Assembly (NCBI RefSeq): GCF_900099835.1 | Contig: NZ_FNKP01000001.1 | Coordinates: forward strand, 1,178,001 to 1,242,000 | Reading direction: 5' to 3' | Source: Paraburkholderia fungorum | GTDB lineage: Bacteria; Pseudomonadota; Gammaproteobacteria; Burkholderiales; Burkholderiaceae | Length of the DNA: 64,000 nt | Shown here: positions 49,403 to 58,006 of the stretch, in pieces | How the letters are laid out: each line of letters opens with the position of its first letter | Numbering within the stretch: position 1 is the stretch's first letter | The notes under the pieces: model-generated | What the model saw: the letters and a program-made list of their open reading frames with translations, nothing else | Databases searched by the model: none | Told to the model about the DNA's origin: nothing | Translations under genes and position numbers: made by a program

Positions 49403-49975
49403 TTATCCAAGAATTGCGGCTAGCAATTTTTCTGTCACGGCGGACCCGCCGTTGCTATCGTTTTCTAACAGTACGTCGAGTGTTTTGCAGGCTGAGGCGT
49501 TAGGTCGATGGAAAACGATGCGATTCTGGGAATCCACGACGCCCTTTGCGACAGAACCATCCGAGAATTGCGCCCTGCATTTCAGACCTTCACAGCTACC
49601 GCGATCTTTGAGCTCGAAGCGGACCCAGTGTTCGCTTCCATGTCCGCTATCGATAGGCGTTGCAGATGCAGGAACCGCCCCACCGTTCGACTCAAAGCCC
49701 ATGTGCATCGCGCTTTGCCCTGCCACCATGATTGGCAGCGGATAGCATTTGCACACGCACAGGTCGTCCTCGAGTGCGAGCTGTTTGCCCATCACCTCAC
49801 CTGGCCAACGCTGCCCCTTCGCGGCGATTTTTCCAGTGCTCTTGCACGCAGGGCAACTCACGGCTGCACCGACAAAGGATACTTGTTTCCCATCCTGCAA
49901 AATCTGCGGTATGCCTTCGACAATAGTCCCGCCGACCGATGATTTATCGCCGATTCTAAGATAGTGACGGTTCAT
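49403..49975 (-). CDS. PAAR-domain protein
   Basis: 190 aa. The N-terminal 95 residues are a PAAR tip module: RIGDKSSVGGTIVEGIPQIL, then GAAVSCPACKSTGKIAAKGQ and LALEDDLCVCKCYPLP, with the paired cysteines common in this subtype. PAAR proteins cap the VgrG spike of the type VI secretion system and carry effectors into target cells. The C-terminal 90 residues contain a second, uncharacterised part (SEHWVRFELKDRGSCEGLKC) that may be the adapter to the effector. It is first in a three-gene minus-strand operon; no other T6SS gene is in the window, so it would use a machine encoded elsewhere. Confidence 0.85.
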   Translation of the reverse strand: MNRHYLRIGDKSSVGGTIVEGIPQILQDGKQVSFVGAAVSCPACKSTGKIAAKGQRWPGEVMGKQLALEDDLCVCKCYPLPIMVAGQSAMHMGFESNGGAVPASATPIDSGHGSEHWVRFELKDRGSCEGLKCRAQFSDGSVAKGVVDSQNRIVFHRPNASACKTLDVLLENDSNGGSAVTEKLLAAILG

Positions 49976-50512
49976 GGTTCGAAATATCTTATTAAAACGG
50001 AATCAATACCACCGTTGGAACCCATAGGCAATGAAACGCTCTATTTCGCGTGGAGAATATGCGAACTGGTTATTGATATCAGGCGCTTGCGTTTGAACAA
50101 ATCGAAAAGATGTGGCGAGCCGATCACTTTGGACGCGGTTTTTAGAATGGCAGCCGTTGACGAGATGGTATGCGCGCCGTCGGCCAAGACGAAGTAGGCC
50201 GATTCGACCGACTGTTGACGACTAACGCGCCGTTCAAACGTGATGCTGTAATTGAGAGCGGAAGTTCTTTACGGCCGAATCTTCTTTGATGCGTTTTGGC
50301 TCAGTTCGACAGTGGTCATTCGAAAAACGAATTTGCGAGCAACAATGGACGCGGTAAGCTAGAAGACGCGCGAGACAGAGTTTCACTTAAGCTAAGAAGC
50401 TTTACGTCAAAAGGATAATTGTCTTCGATCCTGCTCGCAGTTGGGTGGAATGGATTCCTGACGAATTACGATCAATCGAGAGCTTTTTTGTGTAATAAGG
50501 AGATTTTAATTT
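49976..50512. other. A/T-richer spacer between the PAAR operon and the integrase-like stub
   Basis: 537 bases. It contains the PAAR promoter (minus) and the promoter of the next gene (plus), neither confidently placed. A 77-codon plus-strand frame (49964-50197) overlaps the PAAR start and shows no domain; I do not call it. AAGGAG at 50498-50503 precedes the next gene. Confidence 0.35.
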
Positions 50513-50899
50513 ATGGCGGAGCGAAAACGCGGAACGTCTATCTATTCCGACGCGGACATTTACAAATGGTTGGCCGATCAGAAAGAGTCTGTCCGCCTTC
50601 TCGACAAGTTTGGTCTTGAGTTTGAGCGGCGAGTTCTGACGGATGGGCGAACAACTGCGCGGATGTCTATTTCTTACGTCTCTCCGCACACAGAGGGGAA
50701 ATGGCTTGGGAAGGAGCGGCGCTATAGCTGTGGGACGTTTCCGACTGATTCGATCGAAGGTGCGCATCTCCAGATTGGAAAGATGGACGCGCTACTAGCG
50801 GAGGGCATCGATCCGAATGATGAACGGGATGGCGGCCGTCCCAGAGTGGGCGACGGAATGGGCCCAGAGGGGAAGAGGGGCGGAGGCTCTGGCGAGTGA
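50513..50899 (+). CDS. Truncated protein resembling the N-terminal arm domain of a tyrosine integrase
   Basis: 128 aa with a strong AAGGAG. The middle part (FERRVLTDGRTTARMSISYV.. KERRYSCGTFPTDSIEGAHL.. MDALLAEGIDPNDER) follows the layout of the arm-type DNA-binding domain of phage-like integrases: 'R..psG...W.....y', 'lG.yp..sl..A', 'r..la.GiDP..er'. After GIDPNDER the sequence is a Gly/Arg-rich, non-conserved tail and the catalytic domain is missing. So it is a stub of an integrase gene or a small arm-only protein. It is the only trace of mobilisation machinery in this region. Confidence 0.55.
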   Translation: MAERKRGTSIYSDADIYKWLADQKESVRLLDKFGLEFERRVLTDGRTTARMSISYVSPHTEGKWLGKERRYSCGTFPTDSIEGAHLQIGKMDALLAEGIDPNDERDGGRPRVGDGMGPEGKRGGGSGE

Positions 50900-51140
50900 T
50901 AACGTCTGGGGCGTATGACCTCTCGCTGTTGTGTAGCCGTTACGGGAATGTCTAAAAGCCGCATCCTAAGAAGGTCATGTCACGGCCGACTGCTGCCTCA
51001 TGCCTTTGACGGGAATAGGTCGGCATTCGTTAAAGTCAATGTCGCAACAAGTGGTCGTTCTTTCGGCACACCAATGGAGAACTTCGGCAGAAGATTACCG
51101 CCGCTGCCCGCGACTCAACCCTCTCTTCTGTGTCTACCAT

Positions 51141-51380
51141 TCAACTTTCTCTCGGTTTTTCGCCGCTTGCATAGCCGACATATCCGCCCAAAATTGAGGC
51201 AACTACTGTCAATGCAAACCAAGCAATGAAGAATGTGTTTTCTGCCGTACGGGAAGCATCGAACAGGCTCCCTTCTCCATGCAAAACGAAAATACCGAAC
51301 AGATACAGGCCAACCCACGCAAAGGCGGTAGTCAAGACTGCTCCTACGGCGATACCTACGACGATTTTTACCAGTTTCAT
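51141..51380 (-). CDS. Small two-helix membrane protein (79 aa)
   Basis: Two hydrophobic segments (about 5-33 and 48-72, the second ending in GGYVGYASG) and a short polar C-terminus. No clear ribosome binding site is visible before the ATG, so the start or even the gene is uncertain. No family recognised; it lies between the integrase-like stub and the MFS gene. Confidence 0.5.
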   Translation of the reverse strand: MKLVKIVVGIAVGAVLTTAFAWVGLYLFGIFVLHGEGSLFDASRTAENTFFIAWFALTVVASILGGYVGYASGEKPRES

Positions 51381-51497
51381 TTCAAGCGAAAGAGAGGAAT
51401 CGTTTTTTGATCTTCGGAAATCTAATTTGCGAATTGAACTCGCATCAACGCAGAGCCTCTTCGGGGAAGTACTCGCGGAGCGCGTGCGTTAGCCCCC

Positions 51498-52817
51498 TCA
51501 CTTATTAACCATCCGCGCCGGCACGCTAACCGCAAGCAACCCCCCAAGCACCATAAACCCCGCCAACATAAACATCCCCGAATCATTAGCAGCAGTAGCC
51601 TGCTTCAACCACCCCACCAGATAAGGACTCAAAAACCCCGCCAGATTCCCAATCGAATTAATCATCGCAATCCCAGCCGCCGCGCCCGTCCCCGCCAGAA
51701 TCGCCGTCGGCAGACTCCAGAACAGCGGCAGGGTAGTCAGAATCCCCATCGTCGCGAGCGTGAGAGAGGCCATCGCCAGCACGGTGTTATGCGCCCAGAC
51801 AACCGACAACACCAATCCCAAGGCACCAAAAAAAGCCGGCAAAGCAATATGCCAGCGCCGCTCGCGCCGACGATCCGCACTCCGCGCCACCAGCACCATC
51901 GCCACAACCGCCGCCGCAAACGGAATCGCCGACAACAGCCCAATCATGAACGCATCGGTCACGCCCGTCGCCTTGATAATCGTCGGCAGCCAGAAGCTCA
52001 CGCCATACAAACCCATCACGAACGAAAAGTACGTGAGACTGAACATCAGCACACGCCCATTCGTGAGCACCTGCCGAACCGGCATGTCATGCTTGGCCGA
52101 TTCCTCCGCCGCGACATGACGCTCGAGCATCTGCTGCTCTTCGCGGGTGAGCCACTTCGCGTTCGCAATCCGGTCATCGAGCATCGCAAACACCAGCACG
52201 CCGACGATGATCGACGGAATGCCTTCGAGCAGAAACAGCCACTGCCAGCCATGCCATCCGTTCAGCCCGTTAAAGCTCTTGAGGATATAACCGGACACCG
52301 GTCCGCCGATCACCCCCGATAACGCAATCGCCGTCATGAACCAGGTGGTCATGCGCCCGCGCCGGTGTGACGGGTACCAGTAGGTGAGGTACAGGATGAT
52401 GCCGGGGAAGAAGCCCGCTTCGGCGAGACCGAGCAGGAAGCGCATCACGTAGAACATGGTCGGCGTGGTGACGAACATGGTCAGCATCGAGATGAGGCCC
52501 CACGACACCATGATCCGCGCGATCCACACGCGTGCGCCGACCTTATGCAGAATCACGTTGCTCGGAATTTCGAAGATGAAATAGCCGACGAAGAAAATGC
52601 CCGCGCCAAAGCCGTAGACCGCGTCGCTCAGACCCAGGTCGCTGGTCATCTGCAGCTTCGCGAACCCGACGTTCACGCGATCCAGATACGCGACGATGTA
52701 GCAGAGCATCAGCAACGGCGCGAGCCGCCACGTGACCTTGCGATAGGTCGCCTCTTCGAAAGAAGAAGAGGGCGCGCCCGCCTCGGGACGGTGCAGCGGA
52801 TTGGCAGGACTAGCCAT
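51498..52817 (-). CDS. MFS transporter, anion:cation symporter type
   Basis: 439 aa, twelve membrane helices. Features of the ACS branch (relatives of phthalate, tartrate, glucarate and hydroxyphenylacetate permeases): LLMLCYIVAYLDRVNVGFAK in helix 1, the loop VGARVWIARIMVSWG, RFLLGLAEAGFFPGIILYLT and YPSHRRGRMTTWF. The substrate is probably an organic anion and cannot be named. GGAGACACC precedes the ATG. The 3' half exists a second time as a pseudogene at 44738-45466 and 65 bases of the upstream region exist a second time at 54447-54511. Confidence 0.9.
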   Translation of the reverse strand: MASPANPLHRPEAGAPSSSFEEATYRKVTWRLAPLLMLCYIVAYLDRVNVGFAKLQMTSDLGLSDAVYGFGAGIFFVGYFIFEIPSNVILHKVGARVWIARIMVSWGLISMLTMFVTTPTMFYVMRFLLGLAEAGFFPGIILYLTYWYPSHRRGRMTTWFMTAIALSGVIGGPVSGYILKSFNGLNGWHGWQWLFLLEGIPSIIVGVLVFAMLDDRIANAKWLTREEQQMLERHVAAEESAKHDMPVRQVLTNGRVLMFSLTYFSFVMGLYGVSFWLPTIIKATGVTDAFMIGLLSAIPFAAAVVAMVLVARSADRRRERRWHIALPAFFGALGLVLSVVWAHNTVLAMASLTLATMGILTTLPLFWSLPTAILAGTGAAAGIAMINSIGNLAGFLSPYLVGWLKQATAANDSGMFMLAGFMVLGGLLAVSVPARMVNK

Positions 52818-52850
52818 GGTGTCTCCTCATGCAGGATGAGTGATTTTTAT

Positions 52851-52915
52851 GGAATGGACCGACCGCAGTCGATCGATTCTAGCCGCGCTGGGTGATTTGG
52901 ATCACGAATCGAGAG
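52851..52915. repeat. Upstream region of the MFS gene, copy A of a diverged duplication
   Basis: Shares about three quarters of its bases with 54447-54511 in the same orientation, including GCAGTCGATC and an exact 15-base block TTTGGATCACGAATC (52896-52910). It lies 34-98 bases before the MFS start codon, where promoter or operator elements would be expected. Confidence 0.7.
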
Positions 52916-53180
52916 TGGGGGAAAACACTGAGGTAGACGAGCGCGGCGCAAAGGGGAACTCGCTCGGGATTCTGTGTGGATGGATAGGAAGCGGTGGGTT
53001 TCGTCGTTAGCCGGTGCGGGTCCGGTACTTCTCGCCTATCCGATAGGCAGAAAAGATGCCGCTCGCTGCTCGGCAGCCCGGCCCCCGACTTGTGGCGACT
53101 AGAAGGTCGATCGTCGGAGCAACGTCCAACGACCGAAAGTAGAGTGCATGTGCGCGAGCGGGCGATCCATGCGTCGCCTG
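52916..53180. other. Spacer between the MFS gene and the lipoprotein gene
   Basis: About 265 bases without a supported gene. A short palindrome CCTAT-CCG-ATAGG lies at 53035-53047. No T-run terminator was found after the lipoprotein gene, which reads into this spacer from the right. Confidence 0.3.
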
Positions 53181-53906
53181 TCAATGCGCCTGGGTCGCTC
53201 CCGGTTGCGCCGCGGTCGCCTGATGAGCCATTTGCGGCAGGTCCAGCGACGACGCGCCAAACTCGCTGACACACGACTCGGCATAGCTGCTCAACTTCGC
53301 CTTTGTCCATGCGGCGCCGTTGCCAGTGAGCGTGTCGTAGTCGGGCATATCCGGCGAATAATCCGGCACCTGCTTGCACAGCCCTTCCGCGAGCACAGTT
53401 TTGGTATGCGCGTCGATGAGGCGGATCCTGGCCGCGTAGATCAGCCGATAGGTACCCCAGTGGTCGGGGAAGTAGGCGTATGCCCAGTTGACCGTGTGGC
53501 TATCCATGATCAGGTCGCTGTCGGGATACTGCGCGACGATGGCGTCGATCGCATCCGTCGTGAGCGGTTTGACGTCGCTGGTCGCCTTGACTACGACCGC
53601 GTATTTCGTCGCCATCTCTTGTGCGAGGCCATTGCCGATTGCGACTGCCGGGTCGGCGATCTGGTTGCCGTGAATGAAACTGCGGCCTTCACTGATCATG
53701 AGACCCGCGCCGATTAGGCCCAACGCGGCCTTGCCCGGCGTCATCGCGGTGAAGCCGGGGCTTTCGTAGGCATCGACGACGACCGTCTTGCCGTGCAGTG
53801 CCGCCGCGCTGTCCTGCGAAATGCTTTTTGGCTGCACTGAAACGCAGCCAGTCAATGCGGCTAAAGCGGAAATGGAAACCATACAAGCTGCGAAGCGCCC
53901 TTTCAT
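53181..53906 (-). CDS. Hypothetical lipoprotein (241 aa)
   Basis: Start at the ATG ending at 53906, with AAGGAAA upstream; longer frames are not supported. A lipoprotein signal peptide ends in LTGC (about 14-17). The mature part is a soluble alpha/beta protein (KTVVVDAYESPGFTAMTPGK, YPDSDLIMDSHTVNWAYAYF, TYRLIYAARIRLIDAHTKTV) with YD/WAY/Y blocks and a late Cys pair. Similar lipoproteins with a conserved RLIDA..T.. segment occur in Burkholderia, but I cannot assign a function. Confidence 0.75.
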   Translation of the reverse strand: MKGRFAACMVSISALAALTGCVSVQPKSISQDSAAALHGKTVVVDAYESPGFTAMTPGKAALGLIGAGLMISEGRSFIHGNQIADPAVAIGNGLAQEMATKYAVVVKATSDVKPLTTDAIDAIVAQYPDSDLIMDSHTVNWAYAYFPDHWGTYRLIYAARIRLIDAHTKTVLAEGLCKQVPDYSPDMPDYDTLTGNGAAWTKAKLSSYAESCVSEFGASSLDLPQMAHQATAAQPGATQAH

Positions 53907-54582
53907 CGAGTTTTCCTTGTTGTCAGTGTGTTGTTGTCCCCAGCGCGGGCATGGTCGAGTTAAGCACCACGCTCGATAAGTCGAACCTTCATACCGATAG
54001 TGATTACGGCATGCCATCGCTAGTCTTGAGAAATAAGCGGAATGCATTGCGATGAGAGTCGAGTAAATACAAGCGTCCGCACCAGAGAATTCAGCGCGTC
54101 CGTGTCGTCCAGCATTCCAGCAGCGGACTCAACGATCAGCAGAAAAAAACGGCGGCGAGATGCAAATCGTTGCGACGAATGGAAGCGACACCTCACGCTT
54201 TATGCCATTCCGATACGAAGCTTCCCAGGCAGAGTTAAGCGGGGATCCGGCAAAACGGGTTGGCGACTGGATGGGGATGTATAGATTTATGTTCTTCGGC
54301 TCAGATGTGTTCGGGGTGAAAATAGGCGATTGCCTTAAGGACTTGGCAGTTGGCTGACGTGCCCGTTGTTCTGGACGAATAAGGTCGCTTGATTGGCCCG
54401 ATCGCTCTAGCGCGGCGCATTCCTATTGCTCGTGGCGCTCGGCCCAGGAATGGGCCGACTGCAGTCGATCCATTCAAGCTACGTTGACTGGTTTGGATCA
54501 CGAATCAACAGCGAAAAAAACGACCGAAAAAAAGCAAGGGCGGCACAAAACATCACCACCCTCACACGACCTCTGTAGAGCG
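53907..54582. other. Right edge of the accessory region
   Basis: 676 bases. It contains copy B of the MFS upstream region (54447-54511). A 65-codon plus-strand frame (54160-54357) has no ribosome binding site or known domain. Otherwise nothing is supported. Confidence 0.35.
54447..54511. repeat. Copy B of the MFS upstream region
   Basis: Same orientation as copy A (52851-52915), with the exact block TTTGGATCACGAATC at 54492-54506. No MFS start codon or coding sequence follows, so it is a remnant. It lies just beyond the 3' end of the SDR gene. Confidence 0.7.
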
Positions 54583-55341
54583 CTAAACGCACCGCCCCCC
54601 ATCCACTTCAAGACACACACCCGTAATAAACTCCGCCTCATCCGAAGCCAGATAAAGCGCCGCATTCGCAATATCCTGCGGCGTCGAAAATCTTCCGAGC
54701 GGAATCCCCGCCAGAAACTTTTGACGATTCTGCGGCGTGTCTTCAACGCCCATGAATTCGGATAACAGCGCGGTTTCACCAATCACCGGATTCACGCAGT
54801 TCACGCGAATGCGGTCCGGCCCAAGTTCTACAGCAAGCGACTTGCTCGCGATAATCACCGCGCCCTTGCTGCCGTTGTACCAGACGAGCCCCGGCCTCGG
54901 CCGCACGCCCGCCGTCGACGCAATATTGATGAAGCTGCCGCCGCCTTGCTGGCGGAAATACGGCACGAACTCCTGCACGCTCCAGTAAATGCTTTTGACG
55001 TTCACCGCATACACGCGGTCGAACTCGGCTTCGCTCACTTCGAGTACCGGCTTGTTGCGATGCGTGGTCCCCGCATTGTTGACGACGATCTGCACGCTGC
55101 CGAAGTCGTCGAGCGCGGCCTCGCGCAGCGTGCGCCAGTCCGCCTGCTGCGCGACGTTGCCCGCCACCGCAATCGCCTTGCCGCCAGCCAGCGCAATCTC
55201 GCTCGCCACGCGCTCGGCGGCCGCGCCGTTCAGATCGTTGACCACGACGTTCGCCCCCTCGCGCGCATAGGTCTTCGCGATGCCTTCACCGAAACCCGAG
55301 CCGCCACCCGTGACGATGGCCGTTTTACCTGTCAACCGCAT
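54583..55341 (-). CDS. Short-chain dehydrogenase/reductase
   Basis: 252-aa NAD(P)-dependent oxidoreductase of the classical SDR type. Cofactor motif TGGGSGFGEGIA (11-22), NNAGTT, the active-site Ser in NIASTAGV and YNGSKGA with the catalytic Tyr/Lys (about Tyr155, Lys159), and the C-terminal ITGVCLEVDGGRC are intact. GGAGAC precedes the ATG. It follows the aldehyde dehydrogenase by 66 bases on the same strand. A dehydrogenase pair plus an organic-anion permease suggests a small catabolic operon for an alcohol/aldehyde-type compound (inference); an ancestral MFS gene was probably third (see the upstream-region remnant). Confidence 0.9.
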   Translation of the reverse strand: MRLTGKTAIVTGGGSGFGEGIAKTYAREGANVVVNDLNGAAAERVASEIALAGGKAIAVAGNVAQQADWRTLREAALDDFGSVQIVVNNAGTTHRNKPVLEVSEAEFDRVYAVNVKSIYWSVQEFVPYFRQQGGGSFINIASTAGVRPRPGLVWYNGSKGAVIIASKSLAVELGPDRIRVNCVNPVIGETALLSEFMGVEDTPQNRQKFLAGIPLGRFSTPQDIANAALYLASDEAEFITGVCLEVDGGRCV

Positions 55342-55407
55342 GATGTCTCCGTTGTTTGTTGTGGATGGTGCTGCGTTGCTTCACGTTACGTCGAACCGCG
55401 CGCGCGT

Positions 55408-56847
55408 TTAGCCGTGCCGGATCGCGATAGTCTTCAACACGGTGAATCCGTACAGCGCTTCAAAGCCTTTCTCACGCCCATGGCCCGAATGCTTGACGCC
55501 GCCGAACGGCAATTCGACGCCGCCGCCCGCGCCATAGTTGTTGATGAACACCTGCCCCGAGCGCAAGCGCCGCGCGAGCCGCATTTGCCGCGCACCGTCG
55601 CGCGTCCAGATGCCGGCGACCAGGCCGTACTGCGTGCCGTTGGCTAACGCGAGCGCTTCGTCTTCGTCGCGGAAGGACATCGCGGCGAGCACCGGGCCGA
55701 ACACTTCGTCGCGTGCGAGACGGTGGCTCGCAGGCACGTCGCGCAATAACGTGGGCGCTTGATAGAAACCGCTTTCCGGCGCGTCGGCAATCACTTCGCC
55801 GTGAGCCGCCATGGCGATGCCGTCGTGCTGCGCGTCGGACAGAAAATCCCACACGCGTTGTTGTTGCTTGGCGTTGATCAACGGCCCGCAGTCGAGATCG
55901 GCTTTCGATGGGCCCACACGCAACGCATGAAACGCGTTGCCCAGGCGGTCGAGCAGCGGTTCGTAAATGGCCTGGTCGATCAGCACGCGACTGCCCGCCG
56001 AACAGGTCTGCCCGGCGTTCTGCACGATGGCCGAGATCAGCACGGGCAGGGCGGCGTCGAGATCGGCGTCGGCGAAGACGATTTGCGGGGATTTACCGCC
56101 CAGTTCGAGCGTGACCGGCACATGGTTCTCGGCGGCCATTTGCGTGACGAGCTTGCCGGTTTCTGGCGATCCTGTGAAGGAAATGTGGTCGATGCCGGGA
56201 TGCTTCGCGAGCGCCGCGCCCGCTTCATGTCCGTAGCCGGTGACGATGTTCAGCGCGCCCGCAGGCAAGCCTGCTTCGGCGGCCAGTTCGGCGACGCGCA
56301 ACACGGACAGGCACGCATCCTCTGCCGGTTTGACGACGCACGCATTGCCGGTGGCAAGCGCCGCGCCGACGCTGCGGCCGAAAATCTGCATCGGATAATT
56401 CCACGGCACGATATGGCCGGTCACACCGTGTGGCTCGCGGATGGTCAGCACCGTATAGCCGGTCTGGTAGGGCAGCGTTTCGCCGTGCAACTTGTCGGCG
56501 GCACCTGCATAGAACTCGAAATAGCGGACGAGGGCGGCGGCGTCGGCGCGTGCCTGCTTGAGCGGTTTGCCGGTGTCGCGTGCTTCGAGTTGGGCCAGTT
56601 CTTCCTGGCGGGCGGCGACCAGCATCGAGAGCCGGTAGAGGATCCGCCCGCGTTCGGCGGCGCTCGCCGCGCCCCACGGACCTTCGAACGCGCGGCGCGC
56701 GACGTGGACCGCGGTGTCGATATCGGCGGCGGTGCCGCGTGCGAGTTGCGCGAAGACCTGTCCGTCGGACGGATCGAGCACGCCGATCGTCTCGCCGCCC
56801 GAGGCGGCACACCACTCGCCGCCGATGAAGTGTCGTGCTTCTTCCAT
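55408..56847 (-). CDS. NAD(P)-dependent aldehyde dehydrogenase
   Basis: 479 aa, full length for the family. Oxidises an aldehyde to the acid. VPWNYPMQIF (Asn of the oxyanion site), the cofactor loop FTGSPETGKLV, the general base Glu in VTLELGGKSP (about 250-259), the nucleophile in NAGQTCSAGSR (about Cys287), and EVFGPVLA are all present. AAGGAGCAAGC gives a strong ribosome binding site. It is the first gene of the ALDH-SDR pair. The substrate cannot be deduced; betaine-aldehyde-like and gamma-aminobutyraldehyde-like enzymes are the nearest by eye. Confidence 0.92.
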   Translation of the reverse strand: MEEARHFIGGEWCAASGGETIGVLDPSDGQVFAQLARGTAADIDTAVHVARRAFEGPWGAASAAERGRILYRLSMLVAARQEELAQLEARDTGKPLKQARADAAALVRYFEFYAGAADKLHGETLPYQTGYTVLTIREPHGVTGHIVPWNYPMQIFGRSVGAALATGNACVVKPAEDACLSVLRVAELAAEAGLPAGALNIVTGYGHEAGAALAKHPGIDHISFTGSPETGKLVTQMAAENHVPVTLELGGKSPQIVFADADLDAALPVLISAIVQNAGQTCSAGSRVLIDQAIYEPLLDRLGNAFHALRVGPSKADLDCGPLINAKQQQRVWDFLSDAQHDGIAMAAHGEVIADAPESGFYQAPTLLRDVPASHRLARDEVFGPVLAAMSFRDEDEALALANGTQYGLVAGIWTRDGARQMRLARRLRSGQVFINNYGAGGGVELPFGGVKHSGHGREKGFEALYGFTVLKTIAIRHG

Positions 56848-57147
56848 GCTTGCTCCTTGAGTGTTGCGGGTAGCGCGCAGCGGGGTTCAGCCGCGCGATG
56901 TTCACAAACCAGAGGCACAATCGAGAAAAGCCGTGCAAAAAAGCTGTCGGAAACGCTTAATGATTATCGGCCGATCCCGCGACGGATGCCATCGGCCGAT
57001 TGGCTATAATGGCGTGTTCCGCAATGTCCGGCCGCCACGCTGCTGTTCGCCGCAACATCGAGTCTGGGCCCCGCCCGCTTCAGGTTTGCCCGAACGCACG
57101 CGCAGCAAGCCGTGTTCCGATTTTCATCTTCTGATCAGAGAGCGCTC
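56848..57147. promoter_or_regulatory. Divergent ALDH/ppa intergenic region
   Basis: 300 bases. CGGCCGATCCCGCGACGG.. and TCGGCCGATTGGC contain the repeated word CGGCCGAT (about 56968-56975 and 56992-57000), and GGCTATAATGG supplies a TATAAT (57004-57009) as probable ppa -10. No dyad of clear regulator type. Confidence 0.45.
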
Positions 57148-57675
57148 ATGAGCTTCAATAACGTACCCGCAGGCAAAGACCTTCCGCAAGATTTCAACGT
57201 CATCATCGAAATCCCGGCGCAAAGCGATCCGGTCAAGTACGAAGCTGACAAGGAAACGGGCCTGCTTCATGTCGACCGTTTCATCGGCACCGGCATGCGC
57301 TATCCGGCGAACTACGGTTACATTCCGCAAACGCTGTCGGGCGACGGCGACCCGGTCGACGTGCTGGTGCTCACGCCGTTCCCGCTGCTGGCAGGCTCGG
57401 TGGTTCGCGCACGCGCGCTCGGCATGCTGCAAATGACCGACGAATCGGGCGTGGACGCGAAGCTCGTCGCCGTGGCGCACGACAAGGTCTGCCCGATGAC
57501 CGCCGACCTCAAGTCGATCGACGACGTCCCGGCGTACCTGAAAGACCAGATCAAGCACTTCTTCGAGCAATACAAGGCGCTGGAGAAGGGCAAGTGGGTG
57601 AAGGTCGAAGGCTGGGCAGGCATCGAAGCCGCGCACAAGGAAATCACCGAAGGCGTCGCGAACTTCAAGAAGTAA
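57148..57675 (+). CDS. ppa: Inorganic pyrophosphatase
   Basis: Cytoplasmic family I pyrophosphatase of 175 aa that hydrolyses PPi and pulls biosynthetic reactions forward. Start at the ATG at 57148. [20 protein letters not shown] in the N-terminal half, the signature [11 protein letters not shown] with the metal-binding aspartates (about 66-76), and [19 protein letters not shown] are conserved. It is monocistronic with its own terminator. Confidence 0.97.
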   Translation: MSFNNVPAGKDLPQDFNVIIEIPAQSDPVKYEADKETGLLHVDRFIGTGMRYPANYGYIPQTLSGDGDPVDVLVLTPFPLLAGSVVRARALGMLQMTDESGVDAKLVAVAHDKVCPMTADLKSIDDVPAYLKDQIKHFFEQYKALEKGKWVKVEGWAGIEAAHKEITEGVANFKK

Positions 57676-57721
57676 GCACGCGTGAGGTTGGCCGAATGGC
57701 CGACTAGCAAAGCGATCTAAA

Positions 57722-57757
57722 AAGCCGCACGATTCCGCAACGGACGTGCGGTTTTTT
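57722..57757 (+). terminator. Terminator of ppa
   Basis: CCGCACG (about 57725-57731) pairs with CGTGCGG (57745-57751), with an inner TCCGCAACGGA hairpin, and TTTTTT follows. Confidence 0.8.
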
Positions 57758-58006
57758 CATGGCGTTTTCAACGTGCTCATCTAACCTCGTTCGTGTCCAA
57801 AGCAGGCTGCCGGCATGAGGAGTGCGCGTGCATAGACGCCATGCATAAAGAAGATGAACCGAAGGCATTTTTATATTTAGGGGTTAACCCTTAATATATG
57901 CCGCACAGCCATGCGGAGTCGTGCGCGGCTGATCAAAACATAGCAACAACGCCAAACGCAGCGCCCATGCAGCGCGCGATACGGCTATCAGGAGAACACT
58001 GTCCGG
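57758..58006. other. ppa-FUSC intergenic region
   Basis: About 250 bases, with an A/T-rich stretch near 57860-57900 (TTTTTATATTTAGGGG, TTAATATATG) that may hold the FUSC promoter. AGGAGA at 57990-57995 is the ribosome binding site. Confidence 0.35.

Noticed and set aside
49964..50197. 77-codon plus-strand frame overlapping the PAAR start
   Set aside because: No ribosome binding site or similarity; probably chance in A/T-richer DNA.
45576..53047. Shared 11-mer TATCCGATAGG at 45576-45586 and 53037-53047 as attachment-site cores
   Set aside because: Too short and partly palindromic to be significant; flanks do not match and no integrase catalytic domain is present.
54160..54357. 65-codon plus-strand frame at the right edge of the accessory region
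   Set aside because: No convincing ribosome binding site and no recognisable domain; could be a remnant, but that is not supportable.
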